Part shown: piece after piece, positions 1 through 5,377 of the stretch
Position numbering within the stretch: position 1 is the first letter of the stretch
How the letters are laid out: each line of letters opens with the position of its first letter
Assembly: GCA_003228965.1 (NCBI GenBank)
Contig: QIGP01000034.1
Coordinates: forward strand, 1-5,388
Origin: Gammaproteobacteria bacterium
GTDB taxonomy: Bacteria; Pseudomonadota; Gammaproteobacteria; Steroidobacterales; SZUA-146
DNA: 5,388 bases
Direction of reading: 5' to 3'
The notes under the pieces: model-generated
What the model saw: only the letters and a program-made list of their open reading frames with translations
Told to the model about the DNA's origin: nothing
The model's database searches: none
Translations under genes and position numbers: made by a program

Positions 1-515
1 CCGTTTTGGAATTCTGGTTTGAACAGTTAAACCCAAAAGACTGGTTCAGAAAATCGGACGCCGTCGATCAATTGATCAGTGATCAGTTTTTGTCGCTGCA
101 CTCACAAGTCGCTGCTTGCGAAAAATGGCACTGGCGCGACAAGCCACAAGGTCGCCTCGCGGAAATTCTGGTGCTTGATCAGTTTTCAAGAAACATGTTC
201 CGCAATACTGCAGGCGCGTTCGCAAGCGATTCGCTAGCGCTGGTGCTGGCCCAGGAAGCGGTCCACTGCGGCGCCGACAAAGCGCTTAGTGCACAAGAAC
301 GGATTTTTCTGTACATGCCTTACATGCACAGTGAATCAGCCCTCGTGCATACCGAAGCCGTTAAGTTGTTCGGTGAGACAAAGAACCTGGACTACGAGAA
401 ACGACACAAAACCATTGTAGACCGCTTTGGACGCTACCCGTACCGTAACGAAGTGCTTGGCCGCGAATCTACGCCAGAAGAAATTGACTGGATGAAATCG
501 AACTCAGGATTCTAA
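1..515 (+). CDS. DUF924 family protein, 5' end cut off by the window edge
   Basis: This is the C-terminal part, about 170 residues, of a DUF924 protein (Pfam PF06041), a small soluble, mostly helical family of unknown biochemical function. Family signatures are visible: an opening VLEFWF, then QFSRNMFR followed by AFASD (roughly visible residues 59-75), FLYMPYMHSE near residue 101, and a C-terminal RFGRYPYRN with LGREST. The reading frame is open to the left edge. The TTG at 6 encodes the Leu of the conserved (V/I)L(D/E)FWF opening that normally follows a few residues after the true start, so I treat the gene as partial rather than starting at 6. Only a handful of residues should be missing, since family members are about 180-200 residues. 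The gene ends with TAA at 513-515, directly on the hairpin terminator. Family assignment is strong; no function can be assigned. Confidence 0.88.
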   Translation, partial: VLEFWFEQLNPKDWFRKSDAVDQLISDQFLSLHSQVAACEKWHWRDKPQGRLAEILVLDQFSRNMFRNTAGAFASDSLALVLAQEAVHCGADKALSAQERIFLYMPYMHSESALVHTEAVKLFGETKNLDYEKRHKTIVDRFGRYPYRNEVLGRESTPEEIDWMKSNSGF

Positions 516-549
516 AAAAAAGGGGATGAGCCGAAGCTCATCCCCTTTT
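513..549. terminator. Bidirectional intrinsic terminator between convergent genes
   Basis: GGGGATGAG at 522-530 pairs perfectly with CTCATCCCC at 537-545, and C531-G536 closes a four-base loop, giving ten strong pairs. Four flanking A-T pairs (518-521 with 546-549) extend the stem. Read on the minus strand, the loop is C(UUCG)G, the very stable tetraloop common in bacterial terminators, followed by eight U (complement of 514-521). It is therefore an excellent terminator for the spondin-domain gene. Read on the plus strand, it has CGAA in the loop and four U after the stem, so it should also stop the DUF924 transcript, less ideally. The plus-strand stop codon lies in the A-run itself. Confidence 0.92.
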
Positions 550-624
550 CAAACCGCACTGCTGCGCTTTGGTTCAACAGTCCGCCTTTCTTCGTGCGTT
601 CACAAGAACAGACAGGACTAGCCG

Positions 625-1440
625 TTACGCCTGAACACGTCTGCGCATAAAGCCCAGCAGACCCAGTGCACCAGCGAACAGTGGCAACGCGGCAGGAACA
701 GGTACAGCCGTAACAGTTATGGTAGCAATACCAGATACCCAGAAGTCGTCGTTGAAATTGAACAACGAGGCATTAAAGCCAGGTGGCAAGTTCAAAAAGT
801 CGCTGAACGGATCGTTACCGAGCACATTAGTTATCACGCCATTCTCATCAGCGCCCTGATTGGGGCCGCCCTGTCCACCCGGGAAGCCAAACAGGCCATT
901 ACCAGCTGAAGTCAGAAAGTCGTTAATCTCGGTACCAGCATCGAGAATTGATCCAGGAGCACCAATGGTGAATGACAGTTCAGTTGCGCTGCCGTTCAGT
1001 ACGCTTTCAATGCTGTGAGCCAGCGGATTGCCGTTAGCAACAAAGTAGTCGTTGCTTGGAAGAATCATGGATGCATATGAAAGGTAATTATTCGAACCGT
1101 CATTGGCGACATCAAGAGTCAAAGTCACCGTTTGTCCAGGAGCTATCGGTGCTCCACCAGCAACACCTTGCACCCTGCCTGCAGCATCAAACTGGTTTGA
1201 AAGTGGTGCAACGTTACCGTCTTCGGCAATCGCTTCGATTCCCGCAGAAGCCGCAACACCATTGTCGTAACTGTCGAAACTACCGTCGTGCACACCTAAC
1301 CAAACCGGCGTTAGATACACACTACCAATGGGCGCATTGTTGGTAATCGTGATTTGAATAGTTATGGCACTCGCAAATGGAGTAGCCAGCAACATGGCGG
1401 CGCATGCCACCGCAAACTTAGTGGATCGAAAAATTCTCAT
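625..1440 (-). CDS. Secreted spondin-domain protein with VPLPA/PEP-CTERM sorting tail
   Basis: The 271-residue protein has a Sec signal peptide (basic MRIFRSTK, hydrophobic core 9-20, likely cleavage after ASA at 25). A spondin_N-type domain follows at about 27-175. Its marks are TITNNAP near the start, PVWLGVHDGSFD (45-56), AASAGIEAIAEDG (63-75), SYASMILPSNDYFV (121-134) and DAGTEINDF (167-175). Next is a Gly/Asn/Asp-rich stretch (about 178-230). The C-terminus is a tripartite sorting tail: VPVPAALPLF (246-255), a hydrophobic segment and RRR (266-268). This matches the VPLPA variant of PEP-CTERM, processed by exosortase in exopolysaccharide-producing bacteria, so an outer-surface or extracellular matrix role is inferred. 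I chose ATG at 1440 because GGAGGG (1445-1450) precedes it and the signal peptide begins there; the in-frame ATG at 1479 would add 13 unlikely residues. No exosortase gene lies in the window. Confidence 0.9.
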   Translation of the reverse strand: MRIFRSTKFAVACAAMLLATPFASAITIQITITNNAPIGSVYLTPVWLGVHDGSFDSYDNGVAASAGIEAIAEDGNVAPLSNQFDAAGRVQGVAGGAPIAPGQTVTLTLDVANDGSNNYLSYASMILPSNDYFVANGNPLAHSIESVLNGSATELSFTIGAPGSILDAGTEINDFLTSAGNGLFGFPGGQGGPNQGADENGVITNVLGNDPFSDFLNLPPGFNASLFNFNDDFWVSGIATITVTAVPVPAALPLFAGALGLLGFMRRRVQA

Positions 1441-1458
1441 GAGTCCCTCCAGACCGTT

Positions 1459-1501
1459 ATTATATTTTCCCCGTTGCAACAGGGTCCCCGTTACAACGGG
1501 A
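1459..1501 (-). promoter_or_regulatory. Tandem dyads and putative promoter of the spondin-domain gene
   Basis: Two near-identical palindromic units stand in tandem with centres 17 bp apart. The one at 1487-1500 is perfect (CCCGTT, AC, AACGGG); the one at 1470-1484 is CCCGTT, GC, AAC-A-GGG with a one-base interruption. A perfect minus-strand TATAAT lies at 1459-1464, but it would give a leader of only about 11 bases and has no good -35, so the dyads could be activator sites. Alternatively, the minus strand reads GG (1488-1489), ten bases, then GC within TTGCA (1475-1479). That is the spacing of a sigma-54 -24/-12 element, although the -24 half lacks the CAC of TGGCAC. The sigma-54 reading would place transcription start near 1464, a more usual leader length. 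Which reading is right is not decidable here. Confidence 0.5.
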
Positions 1502-1869
1502 CATTGAGTATCGGCAAGAACGAGATAACAACCTTAACGGAAAGTTAACAATTACATAACATTTGAAGACTGAGACTAAAGAATGTTTGGGAGAAGTCTG
1601 TAGACGGGTACTTTGGGTCGGGGTATACCCTTAATGGACTAGCTGATTTGAAGCTGCGGAAGCCTGAATTTCCGTGATATTCGCCTTGAGCGGTCGAACG
1701 TCTGTCAAAAAGCGAACATTCCACTGCCCATTGCCTTTCAATGTAAATTGGAAATCAGGGCCTCCAAGCTACCTCACTTCGAGGTTGATTGGACACCAGA
1801 ACCTCCGGGCCACTGCCCGGAGACTCAAATTGCCGGCTCAATCTAATGTCATCGTATTTGTGAAACCAG
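1502..1869. other. Intergenic stretch without a supported gene
   Basis: I see no convincing gene here on either strand; the open frames lack ribosome binding sites and protein-like composition. It holds a TTAAC/GTTAA inverted repeat (1534-1548), a perfect 10-bp palindrome GGGTATACCC (1621-1630), and a stretch at about 1677-1740 with opposed ATTCGC and GCGAACATT. That stretch reminds me of decayed intergenic repeat sequence seen in gammaproteobacterial genomes, but I cannot test this. The strong hairpin at 1803-1822 is listed separately. Regulatory sites for the spondin gene would be expected in the left third. Confidence 0.5.
1803..1822. repeat. Perfect GC-rich hairpin downstream of the methyltransferase gene
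   Basis: CTCCGGGC (1803-1810) and GCCCGGAG (1815-1822) form a perfect 8-bp stem with a four-base loop (CACT on plus, AGTG on minus). It lies about 48 bases after the stop of the minus-strand methyltransferase gene, where a transcript-end structure is expected. No U-run follows on either strand, so it is not a classic intrinsic terminator. It could protect the 3' end of the mRNA or act with Rho. Confidence 0.5.
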
Positions 1870-2631
1870 CTAGGGTTTGCGAAATAATAGCGTAAACCTG
1901 TCGCTATTTCCAGTGACGGACTTGCGCCCTACTTCGTAACGAAGCCCATCGTCAGGTTTGTAATGCAGATCACTGAAATCGACTAGCTCAAAACCCGCGT
2001 CAAGCACTTCTTTGACAACAACCATCGGATCAATGCGTCGACGGCTTTCACGGGTCATCGGCTCCATGTGGCGCTGAGTGTGATCGACGACACCGTACAA
2101 CCCACCGCGCTTCATCGACTTGAATACAGCACCATTGATGATCTTGCGAGATTCAGGTGTAAAGTTATGCATGTTGCGGAAAGTGAGTGCGAGGTCAAAA
2201 TCATTCTCGGGGATCGTAAACGCAGAGACATTATTGGTACCAAACGGACCATTGCGGTCAGACTCCACATCGATATCGAGCACGTTTATCTTGTCGAAAC
2301 CCTCTTCAACGATCAGATTCTCTTTAACGCGCCCAGTACCAATGGCGACGTGAAGCTCGCCCTTGTCACGAAGAACAGGGGCCAGAAGTCGTGTATACCA
2401 ACCTCCTCCAGGAACCAGCTCCAGAACTTTCATATCTTCCTTTAGCTGGAAAAACTTAAGTGTATCAATGGGGCGACGATTAGCGTCACGCTCTTTATCT
2501 TTTGCAGGTCGACTCTTTGCACTGAGCGCGGCCTCGAGTTTTTGTTCAAGTGAGTCCTGAGCTGAGGCGTAAGGCAGAGCCAGTGAAAAAAGGATAGTCA
2601 CAATAGCGGTTACGAACAGACTTTGACGCAT
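1870..2631 (-). CDS. Exported class I SAM-dependent methyltransferase-like protein (COG4798 type)
   Basis: The 253-residue protein has a clear signal peptide (MRQSLFVTAIVTILFSLALPYASA, cleavage before Gln25) followed by a Rossmann methyltransferase domain. Motif I is VLELVPGGGWYT (69-80), the glycine-rich SAM loop with the GGGWYT form typical of the COG4798 predicted methyltransferases. The next strand is ELHVAIG (92-98), an acidic strand LDIDVE follows at 118-123, and FDLALTFRNMHNF (145-157) is the motif IV region, with Asn and His where other methyltransferases carry catalytic residues. GGLYGVVDH (176-184) is the following strand. A charged linker (about 38-54, rich in K, R, D) separates signal and domain. 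The ATG at 2631 is preceded by CAGGAA (2638-2643) with six bases spacing. Substrate is unknown. A SAM-binding fold sent to the periplasm is odd, because SAM is cytoplasmic; either the signal is a membrane anchor or the domain has another role. Confidence 0.85.
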   Translation of the reverse strand: MRQSLFVTAIVTILFSLALPYASAQDSLEQKLEAALSAKSRPAKDKERDANRRPIDTLKFFQLKEDMKVLELVPGGGWYTRLLAPVLRDKGELHVAIGTGRVKENLIVEEGFDKINVLDIDVESDRNGPFGTNNVSAFTIPENDFDLALTFRNMHNFTPESRKIINGAVFKSMKRGGLYGVVDHTQRHMEPMTRESRRRIDPMVVVKEVLDAGFELVDFSDLHYKPDDGLRYEVGRKSVTGNSDRFTLLFRKP

Positions 2632-2810
2632 GGGAAATTCCTGTGTTGTGGAGTTATCAATGACTAATCATACTGGGATAACCGGCCTAAAACTTCACAA
2701 AAATTCAGGCAGCCAAAAGATTTTTAGTGGCAAGCAAACGGCGAGCGTACACCATGTCGGTCGTGACAAATGGCGTGGTGACACCACTGAACTTTAACTT
2801 ATTCATTCGA
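2632..2810. promoter_or_regulatory. Divergent intergenic region between methyltransferase and membrane/XRE cassette
   Basis: This region separates two divergently transcribed units and must hold both promoters. On the minus strand a -10-like TATGAT (complement of 2667-2672) lies about 36 bases upstream of the methyltransferase ATG; I see no good -35 at the normal distance. A 13-bp dyad, GTGGTG-A-CACCAC, occupies 2775-2787 and could bind a regulator of either unit. No coding sequence is apparent. Confidence 0.4.
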
Positions 2811-2834
2811 TAATGTAGGATATATCCTACATTA
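2809..2834 (+). promoter_or_regulatory. Perfect 24-bp palindrome overlapping the cassette promoter (likely operator)
   Basis: TAATGTAGGATA (2811-2822) is followed immediately by its exact reverse complement (2823-2834), with no mismatch. The -10-like hexamer GATAAT (2809-2814, five of six to consensus) overlaps its left arm. A weak -35-like CTGAAC lies 16 bases upstream (2787-2792). Transcription would start near 2821, at the palindrome centre, and the cassette's GTG start is 13 bases beyond the right arm. A dimeric regulator bound here would block RNA polymerase. The XRE protein encoded in the cassette is the obvious candidate. The palindrome is directly seen; its function is inferred. Confidence 0.7.
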
Positions 2835-2847
2835 CTGGAAAATACTC

Positions 2848-3159
2848 GTGCCTTCTAAATTTAGTTTCTACCTGTTAAGTACAACGCGCTCGAAATTTTC
2901 ACATAAACTTCAAAGACTTAACGTTCGCCGAAGTCTAGTAACGGCCGGCGCATTGTGGCTACTGGTTATGGGTCTGGCATTCCTCTATGTATACCAGAAT
3001 ATTTGGCTACTTGTGGCTATCGATGTGCCCTTTCTAGCTCTGGCCTTCCTGCTGACCCTTTCTGTATACAGCCTCTTCGAACTTCCTGACGATGAACTGG
3101 ACGAACTACAGGTTGCTATACGCAACGACGCTTATAAAGGAGCCTATGGGAAGCAATAA
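2848..3159 (+). CDS. Small two-helix membrane protein paired with an XRE regulator
   Basis: The 103-residue product starts with a basic N-terminus (about 1-28), then two hydrophobic helices (roughly 30-50 and 52-77) joined by a very short turn, then an acidic/charged tail ELPDDELDELQVAIRNDAYKGAYG (78-101). The tail resembles the LDERQ...RDRAYRxAY signature of multi-pass membrane proteins that bacteria and archaea often encode next to a short XRE-type regulator. Those relatives, as I recall them, continue with further helices after the motif; this one stops three residues later. The start is GTG at 2848, with GGAA at 2837-2840; no better start exists before the upstream in-frame stop (TGA at 2788). 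Its 3' end overlaps the regulator gene by 14 bases, so the two are translationally coupled. A role as membrane partner or sensor for the regulator is inference. Confidence 0.72.
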   Translation: MPSKFSFYLLSTTRSKFSHKLQRLNVRRSLVTAGALWLLVMGLAFLYVYQNIWLLVAIDVPFLALAFLLTLSVYSLFELPDDELDELQVAIRNDAYKGAYGKQ

Positions 3160-3412
3160 ACAAGTGTCGTTTCACAACAGACTCAAACTGCTCAGAACCG
3201 AGCGGTCGGTCAGCCGCCAAACATTGGCTGACGCAGTCGGGATTCATGTTCAGACAGTGGGGTATATCGAACGGCGCCAGTACAACCTCAGCCTGGAGCT
3301 TGCCTTTAAACTGGCCGCATTCTTTGATCTGTCTCTCGACAGTGTTTTTTCAACCGAACTTCTTGACCATTTGAGTAACGAGCAACTAAAGGTCAAACAA
3401 AGCCGTCGTTAG
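3146..3412 (+). CDS. Small XRE/Cro-type HTH transcriptional regulator
   Basis: The 88-residue protein is almost entirely one lambda-repressor-like HTH domain. FHNRLKLLRTERSVSRQTLADAVG (9-32) covers helices 1-2, IHVQTVGYIE (33-42) the recognition helix, and RRQYNLSLELAFKLAAFFDLSLDSVF (43-68) the final helices. The IExxxYxPSLxLAFKIAxxF pattern is that of the short stand-alone XRE regulators (YozG-like) that sit beside small membrane proteins. A basic C-terminal tail (KVKQSRR) follows. I chose ATG at 3146, which has AAGGAG at 3137-3142 (spacing a short three bases) and overlaps the membrane gene by 14 bases. An in-frame ATG at 3092 would add 18 residues encoded wholly inside the membrane gene and is unlikely. 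It probably binds the palindrome at 2811-2834 and controls its own operon. No terminator follows; the gene ends inside the nhaA relic's open frame. Confidence 0.88.
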   Translation: MGSNKQVSFHNRLKLLRTERSVSRQTLADAVGIHVQTVGYIERRQYNLSLELAFKLAAFFDLSLDSVFSTELLDHLSNEQLKVKQSRR

Positions 3413-3719
3413 TACGCGCTATGCTGGCACCGCTTACTGGCGCTTGGGCAATGACAAGTGTAGAAAATAGCGATGATGACAATTGCTGCCAGATCGTCAA
3501 AAGCGCGCCCACCTGAACGGCGACCGGAGTGTTAAGCGAGCCTGAGTAAAAACGCGCAAGAGGCGTGTTAGCTAACACCACGGCCAACAGGGCCGCCACT
3601 AGCAAAAGTATTCCGCCAGCCGACTCTGTCCTCATAAACTCTCTTACGGCACCCAGAAGTTGAGAAGACGCCCCGCCACCAACTGGCGCTGAAGGGTTAT
3701 TTGGCTCGTGAGCGGTCAT
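3393..3719 (-). pseudogene. nhaA: nhaA Na+/H+ antiporter relic: N-terminus joined out of frame to the DD motif
   Basis: The open frame starts at ATG 3719 with a good ribosome binding site, AGGAAA (3724-3729). Residues 25-73 are plainly the NhaA N-terminus: VREFMRTESAGGILLLVAALLA, then VLANTPLARFY and LNTPVAVQVGAL. Around 3500 this homology stops in frame, but the next minus-strand frame reads FDDLAAIVIIAIFYT (3457-3501). That is the conserved NhaA segment around the ion-binding Asp163/Asp164 (E. coli numbering), normally about 110 codons further on. So roughly 330 bp encoding the intervening helices are deleted and the frame is shifted. After FYT the homology is weak, perhaps with a second shift, and it ends where the XRE gene begins on the other strand; the C-terminal half is absent. 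The 108-residue product cannot be a transporter. Confidence 0.85.
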
Positions 3720-3904
3720 GCAGTTTCCTGTGTGAAGCCAAACCTGGACGCCGCTTGTCGCGCAGGAACCGCGACTGGTCGAAACCCCCTGATGTCCAGC
3801 CCATTGATTGGTATTTTAAAGTTCGAACCCATCGGCATGTTGGCGCATCGAGCTGCACCTCACAGGCACCATGCTGCATTTACAACTTCGAAGAGAGAAC
3901 GATT
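3720..3904. promoter_or_regulatory. Divergent intergenic region between nhaA relic and MBL hydrolase gene
   Basis: The region should contain the promoter of the hydrolase gene and what remains of the nhaA promoter. An inverted repeat GTCGCG/CGCGAC (3757-3762 and 3770-3775, 7-base spacer) and two TTCGAA palindromes (3822-3827, 3887-3892) are visible. A minus-strand TAAAAT (3813-3818) resembles a -10 but has no -35 partner. I found no convincing plus-strand promoter by eye. Confidence 0.35.
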
Positions 3905-5353
3905 ATGAGAGCACAAGCCATATGGACAGCCGCGCTGCTAACGATCTGCACCGGTGCATACGGGCAAACCATTACTGAACGAAACTCCGAGAAAGCGCAG
4001 CAGGTTATTGAGGAAGTGCTCGAAGCCTTTGGTGGTAGAGAAGCAATGCAAAATCTATCAACACTTCAAATCGAATCCGATTCCACGGGCTACGCCGTTG
4101 GACAAAGTCGCGCGCCCGGACCACCGTGGGACAAGAACACGTCTGTCTCCATTAGCGCCATTGACGTCGTGAACAGTCGTTTTTCCGGGCGTAACATCGA
4201 TGACCCTGACCGGTATCGTTTTGATCAGGGTCAAATTGTCGGTGAGGAAAAAGCTTGGCAGATTAACTATCGTTCCGGCACAGCCACACCGGTTGCCGAA
4301 CCCAACTTCAACCAACAGTCGGGCCCGTTCGTGCGAATTACCTCCACGTTACTTGCCCACCAGCTCATGCAGCGATCTCACACCGCTACTTATCTTGGCG
4401 AAACCGTTTATAAAGAAAAACCACACGACGTCCTGTCGTTTGTGATGGAAGTTGGACCGGCTATCAGCCTTTACGTAGACAAAGATACTCACTTGATTAG
4501 CAAGAGTGAACGTGTGCTTCCAAATTTTGGTCTCGTAGAGTACGAGTTTCGCGACTATCGCACCGTGAAGGGCATCAAGGCTAACCATAGCTACACGTTC
4601 TACTTTCAAGGTTCTCCAAACGACGTTCGCCAACATCGCAAGATAGTCGTGAATCAACCCATCGATGACTTAATGAGCCTGCCAAAAGGCATCAAGAAAC
4701 AAAAACCCCCGGCGCCGAACGAACTGGCATCTAAAAAGATCGCCGATGGTGTATACCTTATTGGCGGGCAAGGCACCTACGCCTTATTTGTCGAAATGGA
4801 CGACCATGTAATCGCGGTTGGCGGTACCGGCGGTTCTGAAGAGCGCATCGAAATGCTTAGAAAGTCTATACCTGACAAGCCGATCAAGTTTGGAATCTTC
4901 ACCCATCACCACAGCGATCACGTTCTGGCCGCACCGAGCTATGTCGAAGCGGGAGCAACTCTCGTTGCACACAGTTCGCACGAACAGGTCATCCGTACTG
5001 CCGCGGGCGACGAAACCGACGTGAAAATGAACACACTCTCCGGAGCTCGAACTTTTAGCGACGGCAAACGTGAAATACTCATTGTGGACCTCGGACCCAC
5101 GGAACACGCTGAACATATTTTGGCCGCGTATTTACCGAAAGAACGCGTACTGTTTTCTGCGGATCACTTTGGCTTGCCTGCGTCTGGTCCGGTGGCCCCT
5201 GGAAATACCGTAACCCGGGAATTTGCCGATGCTATTGAGCGCGAAAAGCTGGACGTAAAAACACTGCTTTCCGCGCACAGTCCAAAACCGGCTACAATGA
5301 AGCACCTGCGCAAGGCGCTGTCGTCTAAACCAAAATTCAGGAACTCTTTCTAG
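3905..5353 (+). CDS. Exported MBL-fold metallo-hydrolase with separate N-terminal domain
   Basis: The 482-residue protein begins with a signal peptide (MRAQAIWTAALLTICTGAYG, cleavage near residue 20), so a periplasmic or envelope site is likely. Residues about 26-265 form a mostly beta-rich N-terminal domain opening with EEVLEAFGGREAMQNLSTLQIES (36-58), of a type that precedes MBL domains or stands alone in exported proteins. The metallo-beta-lactamase fold occupies about 275-470. THHHSDH (333-339) gives the metal ligands H334, H336, D338 and H339. H401 in GPTEHAEH is the next ligand, D420 in SADHF the bridging Asp, and H458 in SAHSP the last. All ligands are present, so an active di-metal hydrolase is expected; the substrate is unknown. 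ATG 3905 has a weak GAGAG (3893-3897). The open frame reaches back to 3701, but only this start puts the signal peptide at the terminus. Confidence 0.88.
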   Translation: MRAQAIWTAALLTICTGAYGQTITERNSEKAQQVIEEVLEAFGGREAMQNLSTLQIESDSTGYAVGQSRAPGPPWDKNTSVSISAIDVVNSRFSGRNIDDPDRYRFDQGQIVGEEKAWQINYRSGTATPVAEPNFNQQSGPFVRITSTLLAHQLMQRSHTATYLGETVYKEKPHDVLSFVMEVGPAISLYVDKDTHLISKSERVLPNFGLVEYEFRDYRTVKGIKANHSYTFYFQGSPNDVRQHRKIVVNQPIDDLMSLPKGIKKQKPPAPNELASKKIADGVYLIGGQGTYALFVEMDDHVIAVGGTGGSEERIEMLRKSIPDKPIKFGIFTHHHSDHVLAAPSYVEAGATLVAHSSHEQVIRTAAGDETDVKMNTLSGARTFSDGKREILIVDLGPTEHAEHILAAYLPKERVLFSADHFGLPASGPVAPGNTVTREFADAIEREKLDVKTLLSAHSPKPATMKHLRKALSSKPKFRNSF

Positions 5354-5377
5354 ATTGCTACAGTGGCCACTACAATC
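5354..5377. repeat. Dyad downstream of the MBL hydrolase gene
   Basis: A perfect 10-bp palindrome, AGTGGCCACT (5362-5371), lies just after the hydrolase stop codon, flanked by GATTG (5353-5357) and CAATC (5373-5377), which are also complementary. It may be the stem of a transcript-end structure, but no T-run follows before the window ends, so I do not call it a terminator. Confidence 0.35.

Noticed and set aside
1441..1479. Longer spondin-domain protein starting at ATG 1479
   Set aside because: It would put 13 polar residues before the signal peptide, overlap the dyads, and ignore the GGAGGG next to ATG 1440.
1674..1895. 73-residue plus-strand open frame
   Set aside because: No ribosome binding site, basic low-complexity composition and overlap with the methyltransferase 3' end; treated as chance.
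2068..2445. Plus-strand open frame of 125 residues inside the methyltransferase gene
   Set aside because: It lies antisense to a well-supported gene, and its translation shows no family features or start signals.
3092..3145. Upstream ATG for the XRE regulator
   Set aside because: The AAGGAG at 3137-3142 serves ATG 3146, and the extra residues are only the out-of-frame reading of the membrane gene.
2848..3412. Toxin-antitoxin system
   Set aside because: The HTH protein could pass for an antitoxin, but the partner is a two-helix membrane protein with the tail of a known regulator-partner family, and nothing in it resembles a described toxin.
3816..3832. TTCGAACCC resembling a tRNA T-loop, possibly a tRNA fragment or attachment site
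   Set aside because: Flanking bases do not form a T-stem and there is no acceptor or anticodon arm nearby.
3701..3904. A 68-residue N-terminal extension of the MBL hydrolase from TTG 3701
   Set aside because: The signal peptide begins at ATG 3905, the extension looks non-protein-like (many Cys, Arg and Trp), and it overlaps the divergent nhaA start.
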